Shown: positions 32,693-40,899, counted from the stretch's first letter. The stretch is DNA of 64,000 bases from Streptomyces malaysiensis subsp. samsunensis (GCF_024519315.1 NZ_JANIIC010000031.1:49910-113909); one strand, 5' to 3'. A program made the numbers and translations. Notes: a model not told the origin generated them from the letters alone.

Positions 32693-35632
32693 CTACGCGA
32701 CCGGGCTGGCGGTGCTCGGCGCCATGTGGGTGGTGGGGGCGCTCGCGGTGGTGGAGGTGTCGTCGGTGGGGGTCGTGGTCGGGGACGAGGTGGTGGGCGT
32801 GGGCTTGGTGGGCTCACCGGTCGGGGTCGGCGGCTTGCTCGTCGGCGGCTTGGTCGTCGGCCGCGGGTCGGAGGTCGTCGGGTCCGACGACGGGGGCGAG
32901 GGCGGCCGCTCGGTGTCCGAGGGCGTACCGCTCGTGGACGACGGACCGCCGGACTCCGTGGAGTCGCTGGGCGAGGCGCTGTCGCTCGGCGCGGTCGGGG
33001 AGGTGGACGTCAGCGGTGTTCCGCTGAGGCCCGGCTGGGGGGCCTGGCTGGTGCCGCTCGTGGGCTCGTCGGCGGTCAGCCCCTTGTCGTCGTCCCGCTG
33101 ACTGGCCGACCGGCCCGGCTTGACCTTGTCGGCGGGGTTGTGGGAATCGTCGCCCGAGGTGGCGCCCAGGGTCACCACGGTGCCGAGCACGGCCACCAGC
33201 AGCACGCCCGCGGCCGCCGCGACCACATTGCGCCGGGTGCCCCGCATCGCCAGCCGACGCGGCCCGCGCGGCTTGCCGCCGGAGCCACCGGATCCGCCGG
33301 ACGGCCGGGCGGGGCCGGAAGCGGCGGTGGAGGCGCCGACGAGCGCCGTGGGCGCGGTGGAGGCCGTCACGGCGGGCCGGGAGGCGGCCGGGACCGCGGC
33401 CGTCACCGCCGTCGTCGCCGTGTCGCCCAGGGCGGCCATCGGCGTCGTGGCCGCCGCCTTCGGGGTGACGATCGTGGTCGCCGTGTCGTCGGGCACGGCG
33501 CCCGCCGCCGAGGACTCGTCACCGCCCTTACGGTTCCCACCGCTCGCCCCGAACGCCCCGGCCATCGCCGAGCCGGGCGAGCGGTCGGCGACCAGCGCCA
33601 GCGCGCGCCGCCCCGCGACCGTGCCCCGCTTGTCCGCGAGGACGCCGCGCAGCCCGATGGACGCCTCGAGTTCGGCGCGGGCCCGGTCCAGATTGCCCGT
33701 GCACAGCGCGAGGACGCCCAGCTCATGGTGGAAGTACGCCTCGTCCGCGACCTGCCCCGCCAGCCGCGCGGCCTCCTGGCCGTGCCGCACCGTGCGCTCC
33801 CAGGCGCCCCAGTGCAGCGCCGCGGCGAAGGCGGGCGCGGCGGCGCGGGCGAGCAGCACGGCGGCGTCGGCGTGGCCCGCCTCCCGGCTGCCGATGAGCG
33901 CGGTCAGCGCCGCGAGGATCGCGTCGGCCTCGGCGGCGACGCGCTCGGGGGCCACCGAGGGGTGGCCGGCCCACCAGGCGTAGTGCCGGGCGACGGTGTG
34001 CGCGCGCCCGGCGTCCTCGTCGGCGTAACCGGCCTCCGCGAGCTGGGCGGTGACGCGCGCCGCCAGTCGGTAGTGCGATCCGGCCGGGGTGACGAGACCA
34101 CAGCCGAGCAACTCGCCGAGAGCCGCCTCGGCGTGGGTGTCCGCGGACAGCGCGGGCAGATGGGCCTGGTGCGGGCATTCACCGCCGAGCGCGACCGCGA
34201 ACCGCAGGGCGTCCTGGGCCGCCTCGCCCAGCGGTCCGGCGAGCAGCGCGGCGGGGGACGCCGCCTCGGCGATCGAGGGCAGCGGAGCCTCGGAGCCCCC
34301 GTCCGCCTCCCGCGCGGAGGCGTCGTCGCCCAGGGCCTCCCGCTGCCGCAGCAGCGCGCCCGCCTGGACGAAGCGCAGCGGCAGCCCCTCGGACTCGAAC
34401 CACAGGTCCGCCGCCCAGCTCGCCTCGTCCTCCGCCAAAGGCCGTCGTGCGGCCCGCTCCAGCAGGTCGAGACCGGCCGTACGGCTGAGCCCGGAGAGGA
34501 AGACCTCCTCCAGGTGGGAATCGGCGGACGGCGCCGGGACATCGGGCGTGGCGGAGATCAGGAACGCGCATTCGGGGGTCGCGTCGAGGAACTCGTCCAG
34601 CGCGGCGCCGCCGAACTCGATGTCGTCGAGGACGACGACCGCACCGACCTCCTGGACCGACTCCAGCAGCTCCGCGCGGTCCGGCCGGTACAGCGGGGCG
34701 CTGAAGACGGCGGCGTAGAGGTCGTGGAGGAGATCGGTGGGAGTGCGGTGGTACCCGGTGAGCCGTACGACACCGTCGGGCGCCAGCCGTTCGCAGTCGG
34801 AGGCCACGGCGTCCAGCAGGGTGCTGCGCCCCGAACCGGAGGGCCCGGTGACCCGCACCGAGCGGCCGCGGGCGAGCAGCCGGGCGAGCCGCTCCCGCTC
34901 CTCGTCGCGCTCCAGCATCGGCAGTTCGGGCAGGACGGTGCCGGACGGGCGCGGCGCGGCGGCCGCGCGGCGCAGCTCGGCCCGCTCGTCGGGGTCACGG
35001 CGCTCGGGCCGGGCGCGGCGCTCTCCGGGCGGACAGGGTTCTATCTCGCTGCCGTCGACGGGGTTGACCGTGAGCAGATGGTCACCGGCGACGATGCGCA
35101 CGGTGCGGGCCGGAGACTCGGAGGAGGACGAGGAAGAAGCAGAGGACGCGGAGGAAGCAGCGGACGCGGAGGAAGCAGCGGACGCGGAGGACGCGGAGGA
35201 CGCGGAGGACGCAGAGGACGCGGAGGACGCGGAGGACGCAGAGGACGCGGAGGACGCGGAGGACGCAGAGGACGCGGAGGACGCGGAGGACGCAGAGGAC
35301 GCAGAGGACGCGGAGGACGCAGAGGACGCAGAGGACGCGGAGGACGCGGAGGACGCGGAGGACGCGGAGGACGCGGAGGACGCGGAGGACGAAGAAGAAG
35401 GAGAAGAAGCGGAAGACGCGGAGGAGGCGGCCGCGCCGGGCACCGGCGCGCCCAGAGGGGGCGTCGGAACATCCCCCGGCAGCCCCGACGGCCCCGACGG
35501 CCCCGGCGGCGCGGGCGGGCGCGACGGCGAGCCGCCGCCCGGACCGTCCGCCGCACGCGACGCACCGGAAGCCGCACCCGGGGCGGTCTCGTCGTGGCCG
35601 TGCTCCTGCGATCCGCGGTTCTTCGGGTCCAT
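32693..35632 (-). CDS. Membrane-anchored STAND-like ATPase with (SSA)n linker
   Basis: A 979-residue protein. The order is: Gly/Pro-rich N-terminus; a (Ser-Ser-Ala) repeat region at residues ~70-170 encoded by a 9-bp microsatellite; a P-loop ATPase with Walker A GPSGSGRST and Walker B VVVLDDIE; helical TPR-like region (GNLDRARAELEASIG); Ala/Thr-rich linker; one transmembrane helix (NVVAAAAGVLLVAVLGTVVTLG); and a ~150-residue Ser/Thr/Pro-rich tail. The ATPase core suggests a signalling or regulatory role with the tail outside the cell. The start at 35632 (MDPKNRG) follows AAGGA and is preferred to an upstream in-frame one at 35725. The function is unknown. Confidence 0.8.
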   Translation of the reverse strand: MDPKNRGSQEHGHDETAPGAASGASRAADGPGGGSPSRPPAPPGPSGPSGLPGDVPTPPLGAPVPGAAASSASSASSPSSSSSASSASSASSASSASSASSASSASSASSASSASSASSASSASSASSASSASSASSASSASSASSASSASAASSASAASSASSASSSSSSESPARTVRIVAGDHLLTVNPVDGSEIEPCPPGERRARPERRDPDERAELRRAAAAPRPSGTVLPELPMLERDEERERLARLLARGRSVRVTGPSGSGRSTLLDAVASDCERLAPDGVVRLTGYHRTPTDLLHDLYAAVFSAPLYRPDRAELLESVQEVGAVVVLDDIEFGGAALDEFLDATPECAFLISATPDVPAPSADSHLEEVFLSGLSRTAGLDLLERAARRPLAEDEASWAADLWFESEGLPLRFVQAGALLRQREALGDDASAREADGGSEAPLPSIAEAASPAALLAGPLGEAAQDALRFAVALGGECPHQAHLPALSADTHAEAALGELLGCGLVTPAGSHYRLAARVTAQLAEAGYADEDAGRAHTVARHYAWWAGHPSVAPERVAAEADAILAALTALIGSREAGHADAAVLLARAAAPAFAAALHWGAWERTVRHGQEAARLAGQVADEAYFHHELGVLALCTGNLDRARAELEASIGLRGVLADKRGTVAGRRALALVADRSPGSAMAGAFGASGGNRKGGDESSAAGAVPDDTATTIVTPKAAATTPMAALGDTATTAVTAAVPAASRPAVTASTAPTALVGASTAASGPARPSGGSGGSGGKPRGPRRLAMRGTRRNVVAAAAGVLLVAVLGTVVTLGATSGDDSHNPADKVKPGRSASQRDDDKGLTADEPTSGTSQAPQPGLSGTPLTSTSPTAPSDSASPSDSTESGGPSSTSGTPSDTERPPSPPSSDPTTSDPRPTTKPPTSKPPTPTGEPTKPTPTTSSPTTTPTDDTSTTASAPTTHMAPSTASPVA
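35184..35390. repeat. 23 tandem 9-bp units inside the ATPase gene
   Basis: On the plus strand GCGGAGGAC or GCAGAGGAC repeats 23 times without interruption over 207 bases, flanked by degenerate copies from ~35123 to ~35425. On the coding (minus) strand each unit reads Ser-Ser-Ala, so changes in copy number keep the frame. Variation between strains is expected from slippage. Confidence 0.9.
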
Positions 35633-35843
35633 GGTCCTTGCCCCCCAGATGCGTGGCGTGCTGTAAGGCTCCCCGGCCTGCCTTCGCTTCTGGTCCGGTG
35701 CCGCCGTAGGGAATGTGTCCGGCAACCACCGAACCCCGGGCCGTATCAGACGGCCTGGACCTGCTCACAGTATCCACCGCGCCGGAGGACGCCCACGCCA
35801 CCCCGGGTAACACATCACCCCCCGGGTGACCGGTCCGCGCCGC

Positions 35844-36167
35844 TCAGACCCGCGGCAGGGATTCCGCCTCCAGCCCGCCTTCGATCGCCAGGATGCGGTG
35901 CAGCCGGGTGGCCACCAGCAGGCGCTGCATCTGGGGCGGCACCCCGCGCAGCACCAGCCGTCTGCCCACCCGGCCGGCCCGGCGGTGGGCCCCCATGATC
36001 ACCCCGAGACCGGTCGCGTCCCAGGAGTCCAGTTCGGTGAGGTCGAGGACGAGGTCCCCGCCGCCCGCGTCAACGGCAGTGTGCAGGGCCGTACGGGCGT
36101 CCGCCGCACTCCGGACGTCCAGTCGGCCCCCGACGACCAGCTCGGCGTGGTCGCCCTTGATGTGCAT
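35844..36167 (-). CDS. STAS-domain anti-anti-sigma-like protein
   Basis: A 107-residue STAS protein: the phosphorylation loop reads DSWDATGLGVIMGA, with Thr52 where SpoIIAA-type antagonists usually have Ser. A Thr can be phosphorylated, but this differs from the norm. The RLDVRSAADARTAL and LVLRGVPPQMQRLL segments fit the fold. No anti-sigma factor kinase or sigma factor gene is adjacent, so the partner must be elsewhere. ATG at 36167 follows GGGGAG by 5 bases. A palindrome TTCTGT-CT-ACAGAA lies upstream at 36210. Confidence 0.88.
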   Translation of the reverse strand: MHIKGDHAELVVGGRLDVRSAADARTALHTAVDAGGGDLVLDLTELDSWDATGLGVIMGAHRRAGRVGRRLVLRGVPPQMQRLLVATRLHRILAIEGGLEAESLPRV

Positions 36168-36209
36168 ATGCGCTCCCCAATACGGTGCGTCGTGTCGTCA
36201 ATGCGCCAT

Positions 36210-36223
36210 TTCTGTCTACAGAA
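36210..36223. promoter_or_regulatory. Palindrome TTCTGT-CT-ACAGAA upstream of the STAS gene
   Basis: A perfect 6+6 inverted repeat 43 bases upstream of the STAS start. It is a candidate operator or part of the promoter; the binding protein is not known. Confidence 0.35.
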
Positions 36224-36273
36224 CTGACTGCCTCTCACACGAGGAAGTTGCCGTCTGTAAGCGAACCGATACC

Positions 36274-36297
36274 GAATTCACCCAGGAGGGTGAGTTC
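36274..36297 (-). terminator. Hairpin after the 3-hydroxybutyryl-CoA dehydrogenase gene
   Basis: GAATTCACCC (36274-36283), loop AGGA, GGGTGAGTTC (36288-36297), with one mismatched pair. It begins about 26 bases after the stop of the minus-strand dehydrogenase gene and precedes the STAS gene, so it probably separates them. No U-tract follows. Confidence 0.5.
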
Positions 36298-36322
36298 CGG
36301 AACTGACGCCGCAACAGAGCCC

Positions 36323-37171
36323 TCAGTAGCGGTAGAAGCCCTCTCCGCTCTTACGGCCGTTGTCCCCCGCGTCGACCATCCGGCGCATGATCTCCGGCGG
36401 TGCGAACTTCTCGTCCTGCGACTCGGTGTAGATGTTGTCGGTGGCGTGCAGCAGGATGTCCACGCCGGTCAGGTCGGCCGTCGCGAGGGGGCCCATCGCA
36501 TGGCCGAAGCCCAGCTTGCAGGCGGTGTCGATGTCCTCGGCCGTGGCGACCCCCGACTCGTACAGCTTCGCCGCCTCCACGACGAGGGCGGAGATCAGCC
36601 GGGTGGTGACGAAACCCGCGACATCGCGGTTGACGACGATACAGGTCTTGCCCACGCCCTCCGCGAACTCCCGTGCGGCGGCCAGGGTTTCATCGCTGGT
36701 CTTGTGACCGCGGACCAACTCGCACAGCCCCATCATCGGCACCGGTGAGAAGAAGTGGGTGCCGACGACCCGCTCCGGGCGCCGGGTGGCCGCGGCGATC
36801 TTGGTGATCGGGATGGCGGAGGTGTTCGAGGCCAGGATCGTGTCGTCCTTGACCAGCTCATCGAGGGCGCGGAAGATCTCCCGCTTGACCTCGACCTTCT
36901 CGAAGACCGCCTCCACCACGACATCCGCGTCCGCGGCGGCGTCGAGGTCGGTCGTGGTGGTGATCCGGCCCAGCGCCCGCTCGGCCTCCTCCGCCTCCAG
37001 CTTGCCCTTGGAGACGAACTTGTCGTACGAGGCCCGGATGCCGTCCGTGCCGCGGCGCAGCGCCTCGTCGGTCACATCGCGCAACACGACGTCCCAGCCC
37101 GCCTGGGCCGAGACCTGCGCGATACCGGACCCCATGAGTCCGGCTCCGATGACCGCGAGCTTCTTGGCCAC
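36323..37171 (-). CDS. 3-hydroxybutyryl-CoA dehydrogenase
   Basis: A 282-residue enzyme of the hydroxyacyl-CoA dehydrogenase family. The NAD(P)-binding motif VIGAGLMGSGIAQ is at the N-terminus; the catalytic His lies in GTHFFSPVPMMGLCELV with Glu; the C-terminal dimerisation part (GFGHAMGPLATADLTGVDILL) is complete. It reduces acetoacetyl-CoA to 3-hydroxybutyryl-CoA, the step after the thiolase at 17.4 kb, and feeds crotonyl-CoA or ethylmalonyl-CoA metabolism. GTG at 37171 has GAGAGG 8 bases upstream; another in-frame GTG at 37180 overlaps that site and is less likely. The TetR gene lies upstream on the same strand. Confidence 0.92.
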   Translation of the reverse strand: MAKKLAVIGAGLMGSGIAQVSAQAGWDVVLRDVTDEALRRGTDGIRASYDKFVSKGKLEAEEAERALGRITTTTDLDAAADADVVVEAVFEKVEVKREIFRALDELVKDDTILASNTSAIPITKIAAATRRPERVVGTHFFSPVPMMGLCELVRGHKTSDETLAAAREFAEGVGKTCIVVNRDVAGFVTTRLISALVVEAAKLYESGVATAEDIDTACKLGFGHAMGPLATADLTGVDILLHATDNIYTESQDEKFAPPEIMRRMVDAGDNGRKSGEGFYRY

Positions 37172-37276
37172 GACACACACCTCTCTGTTCCGTCTGTTCC
37201 GTCTGCTCTGCGCGACAGTCCGATGTGCCGGACCTTAACGCCCGTTCACCCCCGCGGACAGCCCTCGTAACGCGCG

Positions 37277-37918
37277 TCACGGTGTGTTCTTCACCGCATA
37301 GTTGAGGACCGTGTCGCTCAGGAGCGACTCCATGACGTCCACCTCGCGGAGGGCGTCCTCGGCCACCTGGTCCACACCGCCGCCTTCCGAGAGCCCGCGG
37401 ATGATGGAGCGCAGCACGGCGTTCTGGAGCCCGACGAGCTGGTGCGCGATGAACTCGGGGGTCGGGTCCCGCGGGGCGGCGCCGGCCTCCTCGCGCAGCG
37501 TGACACCGAGCTGGTGGACCGCCTTGCCCTGGATCACGAAGAGCCGGGCCATCAGCGCCGGGGACTCCACGATGACCTGCCGGAACCGCTCATAGCCCTC
37601 GCTCAGCCCCACATAGGCGTGCCGCTCGCGGATGTCCTGGCGCAGCTGGTCCATCAGGGCCCGCGCCGCCGACCGTCCGGGCGGGCGCTCCCGTACCAGC
37701 CGGGAGGGGCGGTCGACGACCTCCTCCTCGCGGTCGACGAAGAGGTCCTCCTTGGTCGGGAAGTAGTTGTAGACCGTGTTGACGGAGACCTCGGCCGCCT
37801 CGGCGATCTCCGCGATCGTGACCGCCTCGAAGCCGCTGGCCATGAACAGCCCGGTCGCGACGTCCGAGATGTGCTGCCTGGTCTGCCGCTTCTTCCGCTC
37901 CCTGAGTCCCTCCGCCAT
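37277..37918 (-). CDS. TetR-family regulator of the divergent ABC exporter
   Basis: A 213-residue regulator with an N-terminal helix-turn-helix (VTIAEIAEAAEVSVNTVYNYFPTKEDLF, residues ~33-60) and a helical ligand domain. It is divergent from a drug-type ABC exporter, and a 23-base palindrome lies in the shared promoter 49 bases upstream of this gene, so it most likely represses both. ATG at 37918. Ligands are probably substrates of the pump; that is inference from layout. Confidence 0.88.
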   Translation of the reverse strand: MAEGLRERKKRQTRQHISDVATGLFMASGFEAVTIAEIAEAAEVSVNTVYNYFPTKEDLFVDREEEVVDRPSRLVRERPPGRSAARALMDQLRQDIRERHAYVGLSEGYERFRQVIVESPALMARLFVIQGKAVHQLGVTLREEAGAAPRDPTPEFIAHQLVGLQNAVLRSIIRGLSEGGGVDQVAEDALREVDVMESLLSDTVLNYAVKNTP

Positions 37919-37966
37919 GACCTCATCCTAGCTTCGCTGGTGCTCATTGATTTTTGGGGTGATTGC

Positions 37967-37989
37967 AAAAATAGAGCTGCTCTGTTTTT
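37967..37989. promoter_or_regulatory. Near-perfect 23-base palindrome, TetR operator of the ABC exporter
   Basis: The arms are AAAAA-T-AGAGC and GCTCT-G-TTTTT around a central T (37967-37971, 73-77, 79-83, 85-89), 10 of 11 pairs symmetric. It is only 9 bases before the ATG of the exporter ATPase (37998). A TTGATT -35-like hexamer at 37947 would place the -10 within the palindrome, so binding would block transcription. The local AT-richness is unusual here. The regulator assignment is inference. Confidence 0.7.
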
Positions 37990-37997
37990 CTGGGTCC

Positions 37998-38780
37998 ATG
38001 GCAGTCATCACGACGAACGGCCTCACCCACACCTTCCGGACCAAGCGCGGCCCCGTGGCGGCCGTGCGCGGTATCGACCTGACCGTCGAACGCGGTGAGA
38101 TCCTCGGCTTCCTCGGGCCCAACGGAGCGGGCAAGACCACCACGCTGCGCATGCTCACCACGCTGCTCCCGCCCACCGGCGGCAGCGCCACCGTCGCCGG
38201 GCACGACCTCGCCCGCGATCCGGCGGGGGTGCGCCGGCGGATCGGCTATGTGGCCCAGTCCGGCGGGGTCGACCCGACCGTCTCCGTACGGGAGGAGCTG
38301 GTCACCCAGGGGCGGCTCTACCGGATGGACAAGGCCGAGGCGGCCGCCCGCGCCGCGGAGCTGGCCCGGGACCTGGGCCTGACCGAGCTGCTGGACCGCC
38401 TCTGCGGCGCGCTCTCCGGCGGGCAGCGGCGGCGGCTGGACATCGCCCTCGGGCTGGTCCACCGGCCCGAGGTGCTCTTCCTGGACGAGCCGACCACCGG
38501 GCTCGACCCCGGCAGCCGCGCCGATCTGTGGCAGCTGATCCGCGGGCTGCGCGCCGAGCACGGCATGACGGTCTTCCTGACCACCCACTACCTGGACGAG
38601 GCCGAGGCGCTGGCCGACCGGCTCGTCGTCGTCGACCAGGGTCTGGTGGCCGCCGAGGGGACGGCACAGCGGCTCAAGGCCGAGTACGGCGGCTCACCGG
38701 ACGCCACCCTCCAGGACGCGTTCATCGCCGTCACCGGGCGCGGCACCGCCCCGCAGACCCCCGCTCCGCTCGCCGTCTGA
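37998..38780 (+). CDS. ABC exporter ATP-binding subunit (DrrA-like)
   Basis: A 260-residue ATPase: Walker A GPNGAGKTT (residues 40-48), signature LSGGQRRRLDIA, Walker B VLFLDEPTTGLDP and the switch TTHYLDEAEALADR. It lacks most of the C-terminal extension of longer DrrA proteins but has a short one (PDATLQDAFIAVTGR). The ATG at 37998 is close to the operator and has no strong ribosome-binding site, so the transcript may be nearly leaderless. A permease follows after 132 bases. The substrate is likely a drug or lipid. Confidence 0.9.
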   Translation: MAVITTNGLTHTFRTKRGPVAAVRGIDLTVERGEILGFLGPNGAGKTTTLRMLTTLLPPTGGSATVAGHDLARDPAGVRRRIGYVAQSGGVDPTVSVREELVTQGRLYRMDKAEAAARAAELARDLGLTELLDRLCGALSGGQRRRLDIALGLVHRPEVLFLDEPTTGLDPGSRADLWQLIRGLRAEHGMTVFLTTHYLDEAEALADRLVVVDQGLVAAEGTAQRLKAEYGGSPDATLQDAFIAVTGRGTAPQTPAPLAV

Positions 38781-38912
38781 CCCGGAGGACACCGCACGTC
38801 CCGAAGGACACCGCACGCCCCGGAAGACGCCCCGCACGTCCCGGAAGACACCGCAAGCACAGTAATCGCCGCAAGCACCGTAAGAACCGCAAGAAGTCCG
38901 CCCGAAGGCCCG
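38781..38912. repeat. Degenerate short repeats between the ABC genes
   Basis: The 132-base gap consists of repeats such as GACACCGCACGTCCCG(A/G)AG (about four versions) and then CGCAAGCAC/CGTAAGAACCGCAAG units. There is no stem-loop that looks like a terminator, so the two ABC genes are probably still co-transcribed. Confidence 0.45.
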
Positions 38913-39668
38913 ATGCCTCATCTCGTCTCCGACACGGCCCTGATATTCGGCCGCTACGCCCGCCAGACGCTGCGTTCCAAACCCGCCCTGATCTTCGGAA
39001 TGGTCCAGCCGCTGCTCTTCCTCGTCTTCTTCGGCCCGCTGCTCACCGATCTGCCGCTGGGCGGCACGGCGAGCTCCTGGCAGACCATCGTCCCTGGAAT
39101 CCTCGTCCAACTCGGCCTGTTCTCCGCCTCGTTCACCGGGATCGGGCTGATCCTCGAACGGCGCACGGGCGTCATCGAGCGGATGCGGGTCACCCCCGTC
39201 AGCCGGCTGGCGCTGCTGATGGGCCGGGTGCTCAAGGACGTCGTACAACTGCTGGCGCAGTCCCTGGTGCTGGTGTGCGTGGCCGTGCTGCTCGGGCTGC
39301 GCGCCCCGGTGCTGGGCGTGGCGATCGGCTTCGTCTTCGTCGGCGTGCTGACCGTCTCGCTCGCCTCGCTCTCCTACGCGCTGGCGATCCGGGTGTCCTC
39401 CCCGCAGGGGTTCGCGCCGGTCATCAACTCCGTCACCATGCCCGCGATGCTGCTGTCCGGGATCCTGCTGCCGATGTCGCTCGGGCCCCGCTGGCTCGAC
39501 ATCGCCTCGCACTTCGTGCCGTTCCGCTATCTCGTGGACGGGGTGCGGGCCGCCTTCGCCGGTGAGTACGGGGACGGGAAGATCGCGCTGGCCGCGCTGG
39601 TCGCCTCCGGACTCGCGGTGGTGGCCGTCACCCTCGGCGCACGGCTCTTCCGGCAGGCCGGGGCGTAG
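38913..39668 (+). CDS. ABC-2-type exporter permease (DrrB-like)
   Basis: A 251-residue permease with six hydrophobic segments and typical DrrB-family sequences: FGRYARQTLRSKPALIFGMVQPLLFLVFFGPLL, ERRTGVIERMRVTPVSRLALLMGR and a C-terminal LRFVPFRYLVDG-like motif (SHFVPFRYLVDGVRAAF). It pairs with the ATPase upstream. ATG at 38913 follows GAAGG. It ends 11 bases before the start of the adenosyltransferase gene, so that gene may be read from the same transcript. Confidence 0.9.
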   Translation: MPHLVSDTALIFGRYARQTLRSKPALIFGMVQPLLFLVFFGPLLTDLPLGGTASSWQTIVPGILVQLGLFSASFTGIGLILERRTGVIERMRVTPVSRLALLMGRVLKDVVQLLAQSLVLVCVAVLLGLRAPVLGVAIGFVFVGVLTVSLASLSYALAIRVSSPQGFAPVINSVTMPAMLLSGILLPMSLGPRWLDIASHFVPFRYLVDGVRAAFAGEYGDGKIALAALVASGLAVVAVTLGARLFRQAGA

Positions 39669-39678
39669 GCTCGAACCC

Positions 39679-40251
39679 ATGGTCAATCTCACCCGCATCT
39701 ATACGCGTACCGGGGACACGGGAACCACCGCCCTCGGCGATATGAGCCGCACCGCCAAGACCGATGCGCGGATCGCCGCGTACGCCGACGCCAACGAGGC
39801 GAACGCGGCGATCGGGGTGGCCATCGCGCTGGGCCGGCTGCCCGCCGAGATCGTCAAGGTGCTGGTCCGCGTCCAGAACGACCTGTTCGACGTGGGCGCC
39901 GACCTGTCGACTCCGGTGGTGGAGAACCCCGCTCATCCCCCGCTGCGCGTGGAGCAGAGCTATATCGACAAACTGGAGGCGGACTGCGACAGCTTCCTGG
40001 CGGATCTGGAGAAGCTGCGCAGCTTCATCCTCCCCGGCGGCACCCCGGGCGCGGCGCTGCTGCACCAGGCGTGCACGGTGGTGCGCCGCGCCGAGCGCTC
40101 CACCTGGGCGGCGCTCGCCGAGTACGGGGACTCGATGAACGCGCTGACCGCCACCTATCTCAACCGGCTCTCGGATCTGCTGTTCATCCTGGCCCGCACG
40201 GCCAACAAGGAGGTCGGCGACGTCCTCTGGGTTCCGGGCGAGAACCGCTGA
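39679..40251 (+). CDS. PduO-type ATP:cob(I)alamin adenosyltransferase
   Basis: A 190-residue enzyme: the ATP-binding N-terminus TRTGDTGTTALGD, the central RRAERS helix motif, and NRLSDLLFILAR near the C-terminus match the PduO family. It makes adenosylcobalamin, the coenzyme of IcmA and methylmalonyl-CoA mutase. ATG at 39679 starts 11 bases after the ABC permease stop without a strong ribosome-binding site (AGGC...). It is followed by a convergent membrane-protein gene. The link to the mutases in this region is functional, not an operon. Confidence 0.93.
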   Translation: MVNLTRIYTRTGDTGTTALGDMSRTAKTDARIAAYADANEANAAIGVAIALGRLPAEIVKVLVRVQNDLFDVGADLSTPVVENPAHPPLRVEQSYIDKLEADCDSFLADLEKLRSFILPGGTPGAALLHQACTVVRRAERSTWAALAEYGDSMNALTATYLNRLSDLLFILARTANKEVGDVLWVPGENR

Positions 40252-40347
40252 AACCCCATGAGCCCCGCCGGCACCGGCGCTGCGCGATGGCGCGGCCGGG
40301 GCCGACGGGGCGGGGCGGGGCCCGGCGCCGTCTGCCTGCTACGGGGG

Positions 40348-40899
40348 TTAGCGGGCAGACGACGCGGAGCGCTCCCGCTTCGGAAAGAGCGTGTAGCTGA
40401 GCGCGATCGCCACGTTGATGCCGATCAGGAAGAGCATGTTCCGCTGCCAGTCGCGCAGCGAGCCGATCTCGCCGTCGTCGCCGACGTACCAGATCCCGCC
40501 CTGGAGCAGCGCGAGGGCGATGACCGCGGCCAGCACCCAGCGGCCCGCGGTCTTCCACTCGTGCAGCGTCCGCGCCGCGCCGTACTTGGCCGGCTTGACC
40601 GGCGGCGGGCCGCCGAAGAAGCGGTGGGCCACCCGGGCGTCGACCCATTTGATCGTCGAATGGCCGAGCGCGGCCGAGTAGCCGATGTAGACCGCCGCGA
40701 GGCCGTGCTTCCAGTCCGGTTCGGCGCCGTTCCTGAGGTCGATCACGGTCGTCACGAACAGCACCACCTCCAGCACCGGCTCGCACAGCAGCACCACGGT
40801 GCTCGCCTTCGGCATCTTCGCCACGTACCGCAGCAGGAGGCCGATGCCCAGCAGCACCCAGAAGCCGACCTCACAGGCGATGATCAGCGCGACAACCAC
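40348..40899 (-). CDS. Conserved integral membrane protein
   Basis: A 183-residue protein with four hydrophobic helices (residues ~1-25, ~35-55, ~125-145, ~155-175). Between them is a cytoplasmic loop with HSTIKWVDARVAHRFFGGPPPVKPAKYG. GTG at 40899 (VVVALIIACEVGFW) has GAGAGGAAAC upstream and is preferred over a start at 40938. The function is unknown; homologues seem confined to actinobacteria, as far as I know. It is divergent from the NarL-type kinase gene. Confidence 0.72.
   Translation of the reverse strand: MVVALIIACEVGFWVLLGIGLLLRYVAKMPKASTVVLLCEPVLEVVLFVTTVIDLRNGAEPDWKHGLAAVYIGYSAALGHSTIKWVDARVAHRFFGGPPPVKPAKYGAARTLHEWKTAGRWVLAAVIALALLQGGIWYVGDDGEIGSLRDWQRNMLFLIGINVAIALSYTLFPKRERSASSAR

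Noticed and set aside
30161..32817. Several long open frames through the repeat tract between nucS and the ATPase
   Set aside because: All are Gly/Pro/Ala/Arg low complexity, have no supported start, and the repeat periods (47 and 50 bases) would not conserve any frame.
34737..35666. Plus-strand frame with a (Glu-Asp-Ala)n run
   Set aside because: It is antisense to the ATPase gene, which has clear Walker motifs and normal codon bias on the minus strand.
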